From positions 81,258,263 through 81,322,262 of the forward strand of contig NC_092803.1 of the NCBI RefSeq assembly GCF_040954645.1: 64,000 nt of DNA, in the 5' to 3' direction. Positions 40,431 to 52,714 of the stretch are shown piece by piece. Below the pieces are notes generated by a model. The model was not told the DNA's origin and searched no databases. It worked only from the letters and a program-made list of their open reading frames with translations. The DNA is from Diabrotica undecimpunctata. Taxonomy: Eukaryota > Arthropoda > Insecta > Coleoptera > Chrysomelidae. Numbering within the stretch: the first letter of the stretch is position 1; each line of letters begins with the position of its first letter. Both the position numbers and the translations under genes were made by a program.

Positions 40431-41884
40431 ATACATAACATTTACATAACACAGAATACACAAACATAAAATACAAAAACACATAATACACAAACACACA
40501 AAACATCCAGAATTGAAACCGATTTCCGGAGTGGAAATAGAAACGTCAAATAACAATTATAAAATTTAATTTGGATTAAATTAAATTGTGGCTTAATGCC
40601 ATATAAACATAATATTTAACTTATGACATGCCAACAGTTTTAGAAACTTTTTGTACAAATAGGTATACGAATAAAAAAACAAACGTCCATATTAAAATAT
40701 CCACTTACACTTAATAAAGTATATAATACACTTGGTTCTTTAGTTCTAAATCGACGCCTGTAGGAAAGTAATATTTGAGCCATCATAACCTTAATAACAA
40801 GGGTACGTTCGTTACCGATATGCGTTCCTTTATTTTGCTGGGTAAACAGAAACAAGATCGACAAACTTTAATAAAAATTATAAACTAATCGAAATGTAAG
40901 TTGATAATTTAGTGAACCAGAATATCAGTTTTTTTTGGTATACTCCACAGACTGGTAATGTATAAATAAAACTGATATATTGATTCATTAAATTATATCA
41001 ACCGACGCGATCTTTCGATTTATTTTTAATCTTCATTAAAGTTCATCGATTTTGTTGCTGTTAAGTAAAACCCTGCAGACTGAGTTGTGTGCTTTCTATA
41101 TTTTATACGTACGTCTAGCTGCCCAAAGTGCATCAGGGTAGTTTTAACGTAGTCACTGCTCGTGTGGTTATTCGTATTATTAAGCCTCGAGTTTCATATT
41201 AACCCAAGTACTTTCTGTCGGTCATATAGTGAAGCAGGCCAGACAGCTGAATCGCATTCACTTTCACTTCACTGTGAATGATCTGGCAGCGGTACTAGGC
41301 CAAGTATGTTTATACAGAATTGCTGACTCTACAAAGTTGACTTAAATAGTAACGAAATGTTATGAAACAAGACATGCATGATATGTGAGCTCCAGTTTTC
41401 TACTAAACACAAACATTTATTGCGATATAATATTTGTGACACTTCTAATATATTTGAATTACTATAATTATTTCATTACGTCCTTTACTACTTCAATACT
41501 ACACAGGTACGTTTAAAAATCCCGAAAGATGATAACGACTTCTTCAGTCAGATTTAGATTTGTACCCGGGCCATGAGCCTATTCATCCATATTCCAGATT
41601 CTACAAGGGAGGAGATAAGACTTTCACTGTGGTCAGCCTTCGACTACCTGTGCTGACAATTTTTTTCCAATAACGTTGGACATTTTTGCCGGGAAAATCC
41701 TTTCGGATTTTTCCGACGTCAATTGCATCTTTAACCCTGTTTTAAGTAGCTAGTATCAATGCACATTACAGTAATCCTTACATATTATTTTTAGAAAGAA
41801 AAATCTCGTTGTGGGTGCTGCGATTCAAACTCGTTCACTCTAGCTTAGAAGGCCAGTATATTGCTGCAGAGGTACGGCCTTCCA
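40431..41884. other. spacer, no gene seen
   Basis: The first 100 bp are ACA-rich (acacataatacacaaacac) and may be the Penelope-like 3' region. An imperfect hairpin (gccagacagctgaatcgcattcac...gtgaatgatctggcagc) lies near 41239-41290. The rest is unremarkable. Confidence 0.4.
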
Positions 41885-42130
41885 CTTGTTTTGTCCATTT
41901 TTTTTAAGACGAATCGACCTTGTGATGTCTTGCTAGAAGTGTTATCAAATACTCCCTCTATATCGTCAAATGCATCCAGCATTATGTCTTGGTTTTTCAA
42001 AACGAGATGCTGAAGTGCCGTTTCTGTTATATATAGAGAGAATACTGCTCTATATGCATACTGTTCCTGATGTGTCAGACTTTTAACTAATAGACCATGT
42101 CTAATTCAGGCCTGTCTTAATATTAGCCTC
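41885..42130 (-). pseudogene. LINE reverse transcriptase fragment (R1/Jockey-like)
   Basis: On the minus strand: HQEQYAYRAVFSLYITETAL, QHLVLKNQD, and DAFDDIEGVFDNTS, equivalent to the RT block 'QhAYRxGxSTETALHxLV...FLDIEGAFDNTSF'. Only about 80 residues survive. The degraded catalytic context shows it is dead. Confidence 0.65.
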
Positions 42131-42217
42131 AGGGACTTGGGCTTTTCACAGGTTTGAGTATAAAGCTAGCCTGTAACATCAGATATAACTTTCTGTACAG
42201 AAAGTCAAATGAGTTGA

Positions 42218-42415
42218 ACAAAAAGACGGTTTAATTTCAATACAGGATATCTACCATCCGCTTATACGCATTTCAACCATATTAGGTATCATCAGAGCGT
42301 CATATATAGCCTCTGCAAATGACGCTTTGATAATGCCTAATAAGGTTGAAATACGTGTAAGCGGATGGCAGATGCCCTGCATTAAAATTAAATCTAAAAC
42401 CGTCTTTCTGTTTTA
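42218..42415. repeat. foldback repeat, ~86-97-bp arms
   Basis: Arms 42218-42303 and 42319-42415 are inverted copies (core ccatccgctta-acg-atttcaacc) with indels, around a 15-nt loop. The right arm has about 10 extra bases near 42385-42395. Probably a MITE or foldback element. Confidence 0.8.
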
Positions 42416-42813
42416 TTCCTTTACTTGGTTTCAAGTACTAGAATCTATATTCACTAAGAATTGTGGCCGTAATGAACAACATGTGAAATGCAAATTGTAG
42501 ATTCCCTTGTCGACTAATTTATCCATCTGTCTGTTTTGCAAGTTGTAGAAAGCGCAGTGGTAAACATTTGAATTTAGTTTCGCCAAGTAGAAAATCCAAT
42601 TTGTAATTTATTTTTTAAAGTTTTTTTTTTCATATGAGTTTATTTTCTATTTGATTTTGTGCTAATCTACCATTTTTTGCCCCAAGTCTGTTTCCCATAA
42701 AACCATAAGTTCTGATCTACAGCCCAGTGTACAGCCAAAAACCACCGTTTTTGGTAAACCGTTAATTTTTAAACCGTTACAGGTTTGCTTAAAAAGATCT
42801 GCATCTAAAAAGG

Positions 42814-43277
42814 GGTTGAGTTTACCGAAAGTACAAGCTGAATATAGCCGCAAATGTCAAAAATATTTCGGTTTGGCAGTGTTGGCATGTTTTTATAATG
42901 CATATGTTGTATGCTTCAAATATAAAGAGATAGAGCTTTTAAAAAGTATATTTTGATTATACTATTTTATGAATTCTGCAATTTTTAATTTATATGTAGC
43001 AATAACGAGTAAATATTTATCTCTTTCGAGATTAATTGTAAACATCTGTTGTAATCTGGCAACTGCTAATTTGACGATTGCCAAATCTATCCCCTAATCT
43101 ATCAAAGGGTAATTGCTAAAAAAAACAAGATGTACTTTTCTAAAGCTTTATCTTTTTATATTTGAAGCATACAGCATCTACATTATAAAAACATGCCAAC
43201 ACTGCTATACCGAAATTTTTTGTTCCATGTTTGACATTTGCGGCTATAATCAGCTTGTACTTTCGGTAAACTCAACC
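42814..43277. repeat. foldback repeat, ~150-bp arms
   Basis: Arms 42814-42955 and 43126-43277 are inverted copies (gagtttaccgaaagtacaag, then agtgttggcatgtttttata and gtatgcttcaaatataaa) separated by a 170-bp AT-rich centre. Divergence of roughly ten per cent plus a 10-bp indel suggests an old non-autonomous element. Confidence 0.8.
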
Positions 43278-44955
43278 TAAAAAAGAATGTTGACTGGTCC
43301 TGCGTAAAATAAATTACACAATTTTTGACTATCCCTCCAACCTAATACATCAAATATCGAACATCCCTACCATACTTGAGAGGCTCTTCTGTCTGAGCAG
43401 AAGTTACATCCTACAAACCCACCGGCCCAAAAAACCCGAGCCCAAAATATCCTAAAAACTTCCTGCTTCTCTGACCGTAATTTATTCTTCAGATAACCTA
43501 AAAATAAACTCTTTTTCCTGCCCACAAAACTGATGACCCATTCCAGCAACGAACTCCGAATACCTGCCCTTTTTTACCCTACACAAAAAAATAGAACACT
43601 TCGAACTTTGCTCACCGATAGAGAAGGATTGCTTTTTTGTGGTTTTCGATCCCATTGCACAATTATCCCCGCCCATAGGGAGGTTACAGACATAGCGCGT
43701 TACAGTTATTGTCAGTGAAACATAACAAAAAAAAAACAAAATTCTGAAAAGAACTTTTCCCAAACTTCTCCTCTAAAACATCTTTTTCCGAACAATACCT
43801 AACCACCACTACCACCTAAACGCTACCACCAGGATTCCAACAACCAATGAAGTCACTGCCGCCAGTTAAACCGAGAAACACGACCTGAAGAGGTACAGTC
43901 GCTTAAATAAGGCTTTCGATATATAACACAACACAACACCACCATACTTAAAAAAGTTTACTATCGATATGAGAGGAGGTTACGTCCGCTGACCCCTTTC
44001 GATCCTGTCTGTCGCAGTTGCAGACGTTATCAAAAATTTCCAGACCATGATCATTACAAAACACCGTCTACGAAAGAATAATATGTAAATTAGTAAGAAC
44101 CGAGTCCAAAAAACATGGGTTTAAAAAACTTCGTTCTTTCGTTTAATGCGGGACAGTCAATACAACGAAGCCGAGTTGCTGTATGAGGAGAATAGGAAAG
44201 TTAAAACGGTTAGACAATATATATCTGTAAAGAAAATTAATGTATGTTTGATAAATGTAATTTTAATGATCGTAAAGAGAATGATTCTGATGATGATGAT
44301 AATGATGATCACATATATTTGTATCTAGTTTGATATCACTTTTTAATCGATTTTAGTCTGCTGCTATTCAATATTTTATTTGTTTTATTTATCTTACTTA
44401 AAAAAACAACCATTTTGTTATGTTTATAATGAATATTACCATTTGTGTTTAAAAAAACCTTTTATGTATTATCCCCCATCAATTTCTTGTATTTACCTTA
44501 ATATTATTCGATTAATTAGGAAAAAGTATATCGTTCCATCAGAAAATATACTTTCCTTCCGGCATTGTTTGTTTTAGATGTTACCGTTAGACAAGGATTT
44601 ATTGTTCTAAATTTCTAAAATAATATCGGAAACGTACAGAAGAATATTTCAACAAGATCGATGGTTGTGATAGTTCTTTACGGCGTTTTGATTAAATTCT
44701 GGTGTATCGAATAATATCAATTAAAATATATAGGGTGATCCGTTGGTTTTAAAAATGTTTTTATTTAGAAAATAACCGCATTAACTACGAAGATCATTAG
44801 CGAGGTAAAGAAAATACAAAAGTTAAGAATTGTTAAGAATTTGGAAAAGAGGTTTACAGTCGGTTTAAAGGTTGAGAATGTCATTCATTTTGTTTGAATA
44901 TCCAGGTATCGATTGTTTGGAAGCGTCAAATTCATCACATTTTGTTAGCACATGT
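43278..44955. other. spacer, no gene seen
   Basis: GC-richer than its surroundings between 43330 and 44050, with two overlapping minus-strand open frames (43763-43367) that have no motif known to me. A GATGAT run lies near 44290-44310. Nothing else recognised. Confidence 0.4.
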
Positions 44956-44959
44956 TTTA

Positions 44960-45795
44960 TTGTGGCCGAGCCTATTAAAACTGGCAATGGGATATGACAG
45001 GGAGATTCCCTGAGTCCTCTATTGTTCAACCTGATTATGGATGAAATAATAAAACAAGTAAGAACTAAAAAAGGATACCAAATCGAAGAAAAACAACTTA
45101 AAATAATCTACTATGGAGACGACGCAATACTACCTTCTCAAAGTAATGACGATTTACAATATATGCTGCTCTAATTTAATATTATTGCCAGAAAATTTAA
45201 CATGTTAATTTCCCCAAAAAAGACAAAATTCATGGTTACAACAGCAAATCTACTAAGATGTAAATTGGAGCTGAAAGGTCAGAAAATAAAACAAGTGATG
45301 GAGTTTACATATCTAGGGATCACATTATCCAGCTACACAAAGTCGAAACTGAAGTGGATGATCAAGTGAATAGAGCAAACAGAGCCGCAGGCTGACTGAA
45401 TGAAACGATATGGAGAAATAAAAATATCGGGAAAGAAATGAAAGGCAGAATTTACAAAACAGTCATTAGACCAATAAGACATACGCGGCAGAAACACGAC
45501 TTAACACAGAGAGCACAAAAAGGATGTGAAAAACAGCAGAGATAAAAACATTTAGAAAAATTGATGGCAAGACACTATGGGACAGAGCTAAGAGTACAGA
45601 TGTACGACGTAGATGCAAGGTGCAGAACATCAAGAACTGGGTAAGAAATAGAATAGTAGAATGAAAGATCATATAAGCCGAATGACAACAAATAGAGTAG
45701 TAAATACGGCAAGAGACGGTTCTCCAATAGAAAGACGATCAGTAGGAAGCCATTGAAAGACAGAGTCATGTCTACATAAAAAGAAAAAGAAGATG
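44960..45795 (+). pseudogene. RTE-like LINE, RT palm to C-terminus
   Basis: Encodes GDSLSPLLFNLIMDEIIKQV, IIYYGDDAILPSQSNDDL (YGDD in place of the usual YADD), FNMLISPKKTKFMVTT, MEFTYLGITLS, and after frameshifts MKDHISRMTTNRVVNTARDG with SPIERRSVGS. It ends in an AAAAAGAAAAAGAAGATG tail near 45778-45795. 5'-truncated, with several stops. Confidence 0.78.
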
Positions 45796-45839
45796 TTGTA
45801 TTTTTATTGTTATATTACACTTGTAAGATCTCTTCCATT

Positions 45840-47230
45840 TTTTTCCATAAATTAAAGGTCATCGATTTTAATAGTTGCTTCATATATAAGGGTGGAATTG
45901 ATTTTTCTGACAATAAAGGTGGTTGCGTAGCTGTGTATGCCCAACGATCAGCATTTTCACTTCCCTCAATTCCAGAGTGAGAAGAAACCCATAAAAAAAC
46001 TACTTTTGATTTTGTTTGACGAAGACTATGTATTTTTTTTATTTATATGGCCATAAAAAAACTACTTTTGATTTTGTTTGACGAAGACTATGTATTTTTT
46101 TTATTTATATGGCCATAGTGTTGTTCGTGAAGATTTGTTGTATGATTCTCAGTGAATTGAGTAAGTCAGATATTATTAAAGAGTGTTTGGTTTATGCTCT
46201 GGAAACGTAATTTATCGCTTGTAATATGGCATAAAGTTCTCCATTTAAGATACATTATAAACTAAGAAGATTAAATAAGAAGAGATTAATTTGTCGTCTG
46301 AAAGATGATGATTGTTTGCCCCGTTCACAGTATAGGCTTTCTGCAGGTGTTGTTCTGTAAGGTCCTAGAATTATTTAAATGCATTGTTGTGTATAGTCTC
46401 TCATTTTAATATTAAAAGGCAAGCAGATGTATATGCAACACATCCATAATCGATTTTCGAACGAATTAGGCTTCTGTATATTTTTAGTAGCATTAGACCA
46501 TCAGGTCCCCAGGATTTATCTGCTAAAAATCTTAATAAATTTAAGCCCTTTTGGCATGAAAAAGTTAGATTTTCGATATGATTTTTCCTATGATAGACTT
46601 TCGTCGAATATCCTACCTAGAAAAAATAGTATAGTTTAGTTTCTGGTTGTATAGAAATAGTGATGGTAATTGCAATTCTGTTATGTTTCTTTTTGAGAGT
46701 CGTGTTTAGTTTTTAGTTTTTTTTTAAGTTTGTTTTGTTTGAAAAAAATTTATATCCCGACATTATAGAGAAATGCTCAAAGGATGTTATGCATTTCTGA
46801 AGACTGAGCCATAGTGCTAAGTTATTACACGAACATGTCATCTGCGTAAATTCTAGCTACAACTGGTTCCTTTTTTAAGACGTCGTTCATAGCAATGGAA
46901 AATAACGTTTTGCTCGAAATGGATCTTTGTGGGGTGGCATTTATTTGTTTCTTAGTTTAAAATATTGTACTGGAAATGCGAACCTAGAATTCTCTTTAAG
47001 ATAAAAAATTGCGTTTAAAATTTATTAACTTGCCTTTCAATCTCCACTGTTGTAGTTTATTTGGGATGCTTTTATGGGATGTAGAATCAAATGGTATAAT
47101 TTCTTAAATCCAAAACACAGACCGATTTTACCTTTTTTTAAATCCATTGTTGCGGTTCATTTCTTCAAAACTTAAGACGGCGGTTTTTAGGAATGCCACT
47201 ATTTCAAAACTTTAATGATTGCCTTAGTGA
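45840..47230 (-). pseudogene. RNase-H-bearing LINE: RT and RNase H
   Basis: Read right to left. The RT part shows NKLQQWRLKGKLINFKRNFL near 47000-47060, NATPQRSISSKTLFSIAMND (a changed 'GTPQGSVxSPxLF') near 46890-46945, then ARIYADDMFV near 46830-46860. RNase H follows: LNGELYAILQAINY near 46200-46245, SDLLNSLRIIQQI near 46125-46165, WVSSHSGIEGSENADRWAY near 45935-45990. A 62-bp tandem duplication (45989-46112) lies within RNase H. Order and motifs fit an I/R1-like LINE; it is inactive. Confidence 0.7.
45989..46112. repeat. 62-bp perfect tandem duplication
   Basis: ccataaaaaaactacttttg... repeats exactly at 45989-46050 and 46051-46112. Its perfection indicates a recent event or an assembly artefact. 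Confidence 0.95.
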
Positions 47231-47239
47231 CAACACATA

Positions 47240-47790
47240 GTAACTCTAACACTAAGACGCATTCCGTTGTCATTAGCTATTTGTTCCCCATATCTTTCTA
47301 CGACTCTATTATTTTCTTCTCTATCTACTCTGCCGTTTAAATCTTCTAGTATAAAGATTTCACAGTTTTCTTTAACTTCAGAGAGTATTTTATTCATCTT
47401 AATGCAGAAATCGTCTACTTTCTAGATCTGCATCTTCATTTGGGGCATACATTCCGAAAATTACGATGTTGTGCCCATTCTTTTTTTATTTCTAGTATTA
47501 GCTTCAGTTCAGTTGTTCAGTTACTTTAGCCCACGGTTTAATATTGTTTTAAGATTTTTTCGAATGGCAATAGAGACTCCTCTCTTAGCTCTGTTATCTT
47601 TACTCACTCCGCTGTGGATATGTATATATTCTCCTATCTCTTCATTTCCTTTTCCCTTTTTCTTGGTCTCGGTAAGAATACATATATTTTAAGAATATTT
47701 TTCTTTCCGCTAATTCTTTACATACTTCTGTTTGTTTGGTTCTAAGTCCTTGTACATTCCATGTATTAGCCAATACCAATGCCAATTATA
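47240..47790 (-). pseudogene. LINE endonuclease fragment (RTE-like)
   Basis: On the minus strand: NVQGLRTKQTEVCKELAERK near 47695-47765, then GEYIHIHSGVSKDNRAKRGV, GHNIVIFGMYAPNEDADLES, and LEDLNGRVDREENNRVVERY near 47275-47350. This is the apurinic-type endonuclease (the last block is a degraded 'GDFNGRVG'). Its type differs from the RT at 45840-47230, so two elements meet near 47235. Confidence 0.65.
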
Positions 47791-48290
47791 TTAGCCAATA
47801 CCATTTTTCTTTTCCGTTGCATTAGTCGTCTTTGTTTTGATCCATCCTTTGTATTTCAAGGTTTTTGGTCAAAATTTTTAGCATTTATTTGAAGAATACC
47901 TGCCAGTGTTGGTACCTTCCTTATTAAATTTAACTAAAATTAACATTAAAAAAAATTTTTTTCTTATATTTTAAACAGTAGGTTCACCGCACTAGAATTT
48001 GGGTGAATTTCTAACCGCTTTAAATGCCTATCTTTTTAAATGCCTATCACAATATATGAAGTCTTAATTAGCATTCGCAATTTCCATTAGAACTATACTG
48101 CAGGAGATATTATAATTAAAATAATATGATTCACTTCTTAGATAGGTTATAATTTGCACATGTTTCCCATCCACAGCGGCCAAACAATGTGGAAAATTCC
48201 AACTTTCTGGAAAATGGATTGCAAATTTCTTTCATTGATCTGGAGTTTTCGGAAACAGTAAAAAAACAAATTTAATATCTATATATTTAA
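47791..48290. other. AT-rich spacer, no gene seen
   Basis: No motif recognised; an unclassified remnant. Confidence 0.35.
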
Positions 48291-48294
48291 TATA

Positions 48295-48445
48295 GATAAA
48301 TTCTTCTTCTTCAGCCTTAAGTAATCCAACTTTGGACATAGGCCTCCCCCAAATCAATCCAGTGTCTTCTATTTTGCGCCACTTGCTTCCAGTTGTGTCC
48401 TCCGATCTTCTTAATATCATCAGCCCATCTCAATTTCAAAAAAAT
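48295..48445 (-). pseudogene. LINE C-terminal fragment
   Basis: Encodes RWADDIKKIGGHNWKQVAQN, then HWIDLGEAYVQSW, the C-terminal signature of an RTE-type LINE polyprotein, followed by GAAGAAGAAGAA and AT-rich tail sequence at 48290-48312. Confidence 0.65.
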
Positions 48446-48599
48446 TCAATATACATAGCTATTAATTACATTTTTTGTATGTAGTATAATATGCGGATGA
48501 TTTACTAGTTTTTTTTTTTTTGGAAATCTGGGACATATGAATTTTAGTCCGAAGTGAATAATGAGTCTCAACCAGCCACCATACATCCAGTTATATCTG

Positions 48600-49640
48600 A
48601 ATAGAGAGCTGATCTAGAGCAGTGTTTTTCAGTCTGTGATAAATAAAATTTCATTTTAAGCATGTCATCAGTAGCCAAATCTAAAAGACATTCTTTTATT
48701 TTTGTGATGACATCAGCCAGATTTATTAATTTGTTCAAAAAAGGGTTTACAATCTATCTACGCCCATTGTCAGTGTAAGTCTGAAAAGTATTTAAAAGTC
48801 TCTTGTAAATTATGCAAGCTCTGTATCATGCAAAGAATGTGAGCCGATATTGCAAAACTATAAAAAATTTTGCGTAAAATGCCTTCAACTTTAGCTGTTA
48901 AAATATTTTCTTCTCTTCCGTCCAGGTTATTGTTCAAATTGTTAGGGTGACTAAAAAAATCTGCCAAAAATGATAATTTCAAAAGGATAGCCTTTTCTTT
49001 GGATAGCCACTTGACCTTTGTGTGATAAAAAAGATTTTGATGAAGCAAGCCCATATATTCACAAAAGATTCTAAATGGCTGGGTTTGCAAAGCTTTACCT
49101 TTGATAGAATTAACAATTTTTATTTACTGCTTGAGCACGCCATTTAAATCAAAAGGTACTACGATAGCAGCTAGAGTCTGTCGATAAAGAAATCAGTGTG
49201 TCCAGGATATGTTTGACATTATCGATTTTAATTTTGCAATGAGTCCGCTATTTTTACCAGTCATAGCTTCAGCGCCATCGCTACAAATAGCGATACATTT
49301 TTTCCAATCAATATCCAATCACTAGCCAGTAGTATTTGCAGGAAGTGCTTTGTTAAATAATATTTCTTTAGTGATGCTGTCATCTACTTTAAAGCGCGCA
49401 AATACTACAAGCTATGCACAGTAGAACACTGTATATTCGTTAAACTGCAAAACAAAATGTTGGCCGTTCTTAAATTTTTTGACTACTTTTTTTAAATATC
49501 CCTGGCCATATCGTTTATTCTACGTGAAATGGTATTCTCAAAAAGTGGTATGTTTTTTTAATTTGCCTCCTGCTTACTGACCATAATTTCAACCATACCA
49601 AGTGCTGCTGGCAAAATAAAATAACTCGATACGCGACTTT
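48600..49640 (-). pseudogene. hAT-family transposase remnant (ZBED5/Buster-like)
   Basis: Read right to left. KKVVKKFKNGQHFVLQFNEY near 49430-49495; then ICSDGAEAMTGKNSGLIAKL near 49230-49295, the hallmark block around the second catalytic Asp of ZBED5-like hAT transposases; then the frame 49090-48770 with FRIFCEYMGLLHQNLFYHTK, KWLSKEKAI, LADFFSHPNNLNNNL and REENILTAKVEGI. The BED zinc finger and the dimerisation end are not clearly preserved, and stops interrupt the frame. No TIRs were identified. Confidence 0.75.
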
Positions 49641-49799
49641 GTAGCTAGCTAATAATATAAACGCGTTGACACGATGCTCGAAAATAAATCAAACAATATA
49701 AAAGTAAATAATCTCTTAATGAATAGTGAATAGTCAATAAGAATTAGGAACACGGAATCTTTGCACAACTAAATTAAGTATAATCAAAAGTTGTATTAT

Positions 49800-50350
49800 A
49801 ATGTTAAGCACGAGAAACTATTGGAAATCTTGCAAAAACTGAACATTGATTATAAAGATGTTCAAATTTTATCAAGAATATAACGGGATCAAACGGCAAT
49901 AATAAAACTCGAAGGCTTCCAATTAGAGAAAATAAATATTCAAAAGGGTGTACCACAGGTATGTATTCTCTCGCCAATGTTATTCAATTTATACTCTGAA
50001 CATATTTTCCGTGAAGTATTGGAAAATAAACCACAAAGAGTCAAAAATCAGGCAGTGCTAGAAAGACTCAATATTGAATCTGACATTGTATTTACTACAA
50101 AGAAGGGAAACATTGAGTTCCTTGGTCACGTCTCTAGAGTCACAAGATATGAATTCTCTCAGCTCATAATGCAAGAAAAAATAGCTGGATAAAAAAGCGT
50201 GGGGCATAGAAACATTTCTTGACTGAGTAACCTTCGTGGATGGTTCGGAATGACATTGATCGAATTAGTCCGCGCAGCAGTTTCAAAAGTGCAAATAGCC
50301 ATGTTCATCATGGATTCACAGGAGACGCTGATTGCAAGAAGAAGCTTATC
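49800..50350 (+). pseudogene. RTE-like LINE with internal deletion
   Basis: Encodes EILQKLNIDYKDVQILSRI, QKGVPQVCILSPMLFNLYSE, then jumps within one frame from the RT palm (EHIFREVLENKP) to the C-terminal part (GNIEFLGHVSRVTRYEFSQL, LSNLRGWFGMTLIELVRAAV). The YADD segment and about 150 residues are missing at about 50030. The frame 49977-50192 crosses the deletion point. Confidence 0.72.
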
Positions 50351-50439
50351 ACTTAAGTGCATTGAGAATCTTAACAGCACTTCGTGGAGGCTAGGAAAAC
50401 ATTATATTATTACTTACCTGAATTATATATTATAGTATT

Positions 50440-50650
50440 TTGCTGCAGACTAAGAGGTTTCAACTTTCGTTTAAAGAAATCCAAAGCTTATCACCTTCTT
50501 TGGACGCCTAGTTGTGAAATGCCGCATAAGCTTTAACGATTCTATACTCAGATTAAACATTGAGGTTTGTTATTGATGACTGTTAACCCGTATTTTAAAT
50601 AACTGTCATGGTATTGTCTATTTTTTCGGGTTTGATTCACCACCACCTCT
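50440..50650. other. short spacer
   Basis: No feature recognised. Confidence 0.35.
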
Positions 50651-50654
50651 ATTG

Positions 50655-51200
50655 ACACTTGTTAAAAATGTTGAAGGCTACGCAAGCGAAAAACAAAAAA
50701 GTCCTTACTCATCGGTAATACTACGCTTAACTGAGAGAGACGAGAGTTAAAACAAAAGAACATTGTGGGTGTCTCCGTGGGGAGTTGTCTGTGTACCATC
50801 GGACGCGTCCCCAGGTGGTGGATAGGGGCACGCCCTAACCGGTCATAAGACCGGTGGGTAGTTGGGAAATAAAAATACCAACCGCGAACCAAAACAGACT
50901 AAGGTGTGGCAACCCTAACAGAAGAGTCCCTGGTCCTTTAGATTGAGGGTTGGGCTAGAGGCTGACAACCTTTTCCTGTAAAAAAAACACATGTTACAGA
51001 ACCTCAGGAACTATTAGTTGGACGGAACTCACGACGACGACTCTGCAAACGAAAAATGGAACTGAGATTAGGCACATGGAATACCCTAACACTGTACCGA
51101 ACTGGAGCACTCACATCTTTACTAGACATAGTGAACACATACAAAGTAGATATTTTAGCAATGCAAGAAATGCGGTGGACGGGAACTGGCACTCTTGACT
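50655..51200 (+). pseudogene. RTE-like LINE A: 5' UTR and start of endonuclease
   Basis: A GC-richer leader (with ccggtcataagaccggtggg at 50839-50858, a small hairpin) is followed by RLGTWNTLTLYRTGALTSLL, NTYKVDILAMQEMRWTGTG at 51060-51195. This is the beginning of an apurinic-type endonuclease ('GTWNVRTL...DILALQEIRW'). The frame stops after TLD. The next part of the same protein is found at 52425, so 51201-52424 interrupts it. Confidence 0.68.
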
Positions 51201-52424
51201 AGAGAACCTGTACCCTCTTTAATGACAGAGCAGAAGTTATACAGGAAACGGTATATAAAAGGGTAAATAAAAGGCAAATAGTTCATCAACAAAATTATAA
51301 CAATTTTTACTGAACAGTTAAATGGCACTAGATAAGTTATTGCAAAATTTATTATTAAATACAACAAAAAATATCTTTTTGGAAAATAATTATGAATAAT
51401 TTAGTATCCTCAAGAATAAGAAAAAGGCAAGGAATATTATAGTTGTATCTACGTCAATATTTGATAATTTGAAATAAAACAAATAAGTGAATTTTATGCC
51501 TTGAGAATACGTAAATATGAAGTTAATAAAGTATTTGATTGTGATCACCTCAAATATGTGTATAAAATTTATCATAAATATAACCTACATATAAAACAAA
51601 TCTATTCATTATTCGTATACATATAATATACCGTAGATTTATACTATTAATAGTTCGTCTGTTTGGATTCACAATAAACAAACCATAAATAATGTTTCGG
51701 TCTCGATAAAGGCACTTGACACGTTGTACTCGCCACAGGTATATTGGGACTTCTCAAGCCACGTAGATGATTTAGGTGATTTAGGTAAGGTAACAAATTA
51801 CGGTGGCTTCCATCAGCAATCAATCTCATATTAATGTAGACACAGGTAACATATCAGTCAATTCCCACACTAGACTAGACTGAACTGAATGGATGCAGGA
51901 AGAAAGAAAAGACGGCAAACAGAATTGACTTAGTGTCCTCGAATTAGAAGACGTCGCCGGTTGAAGAAGACAACCGCATCCCACGGGAACCACGAAGGAA
52001 ACGAACTCGATTGCTGATACTTAGACAAGCTAGGGATAAAAAAGGGTGGAAGTATCGGCCGAAGATTGTGGCCGAAAAATGATACTTAATTGACAAGTCT
52101 GGTGTGGTCTTATTTCTAGTCTTACTACTTTCTCACGACAGAGAAGATTATTTCATAGAAAACCAACATCTCCGGTTTTCTTAAAAAGTAGGCTCGGTGG
52201 CTTGATAATAGAAACTAACTTCTTTGTTAAGAGGAAGGGTTTCTATTTAACAAATGAAAGATAAAAAGAGCAAGGAACATATGATTAGCTATTTCGTTGT
52301 TGAGAAAAAGGCATGACAAATCGATCGTTCCTTATGGGTTATTTTTAAGGTTTTTAGCAAAGTATATACCATAGGTGGCGTGAAAGTAATTTTCTAAGGG
52401 GAATAATTTAAGAAAATTTTAAAC
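51201..52424. other. unclassified insert within LINE A
   Basis: About 1.2 kb separates two consecutive parts of one endonuclease. I found no TIR, LTR pair or TSD at its edges and no coding motif. It includes a GC-richer segment (51850-52080). It could be a solo LTR or non-autonomous transposon with worn ends. Confidence 0.45.
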
Positions 52425-52714
52425 ATGCTTCAAACCCATTCCATATATTATAGCTGCAATGAAAGCCAACACATAGATGGGGTGGTACTTATTGTAAACC
52501 GAAGAATAAAAGGCCTAATTATTTACTTTAAAGCCTACAGTCAAAGAATGTGCTATTTGCGCGTGAAAGGTAAATTCTTTAATTGCAGTTTGATCAATGC
52601 ACATGCCTCAACTGATGATAAACCAGAGGAAATAATAAAACAGTTCTTCGATGACCTAGAGCAAGCCTACAGGAGATGTACCAGAAATGACATTAAGATT
52701 GTATTAGGTGACAT
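52425..52714 (+). pseudogene. RTE-like LINE A: endonuclease, middle part
   Basis: The frame gives SIYYSCNESQHIDGVVLIVN, YLRVKGKFFNCSLINAHAST, and NDIKIVLGD; the GDxNA catalytic motif is cut just after GD. The remainder of the motif (NARI) reappears at 53807. Confidence 0.8.

Noticed and set aside
43367..43763. Two overlapping minus-strand frames as one gene
   Set aside because: They contain Cys and basic residues but no recognisable domain, and the joint requires a frameshift without supporting evidence.
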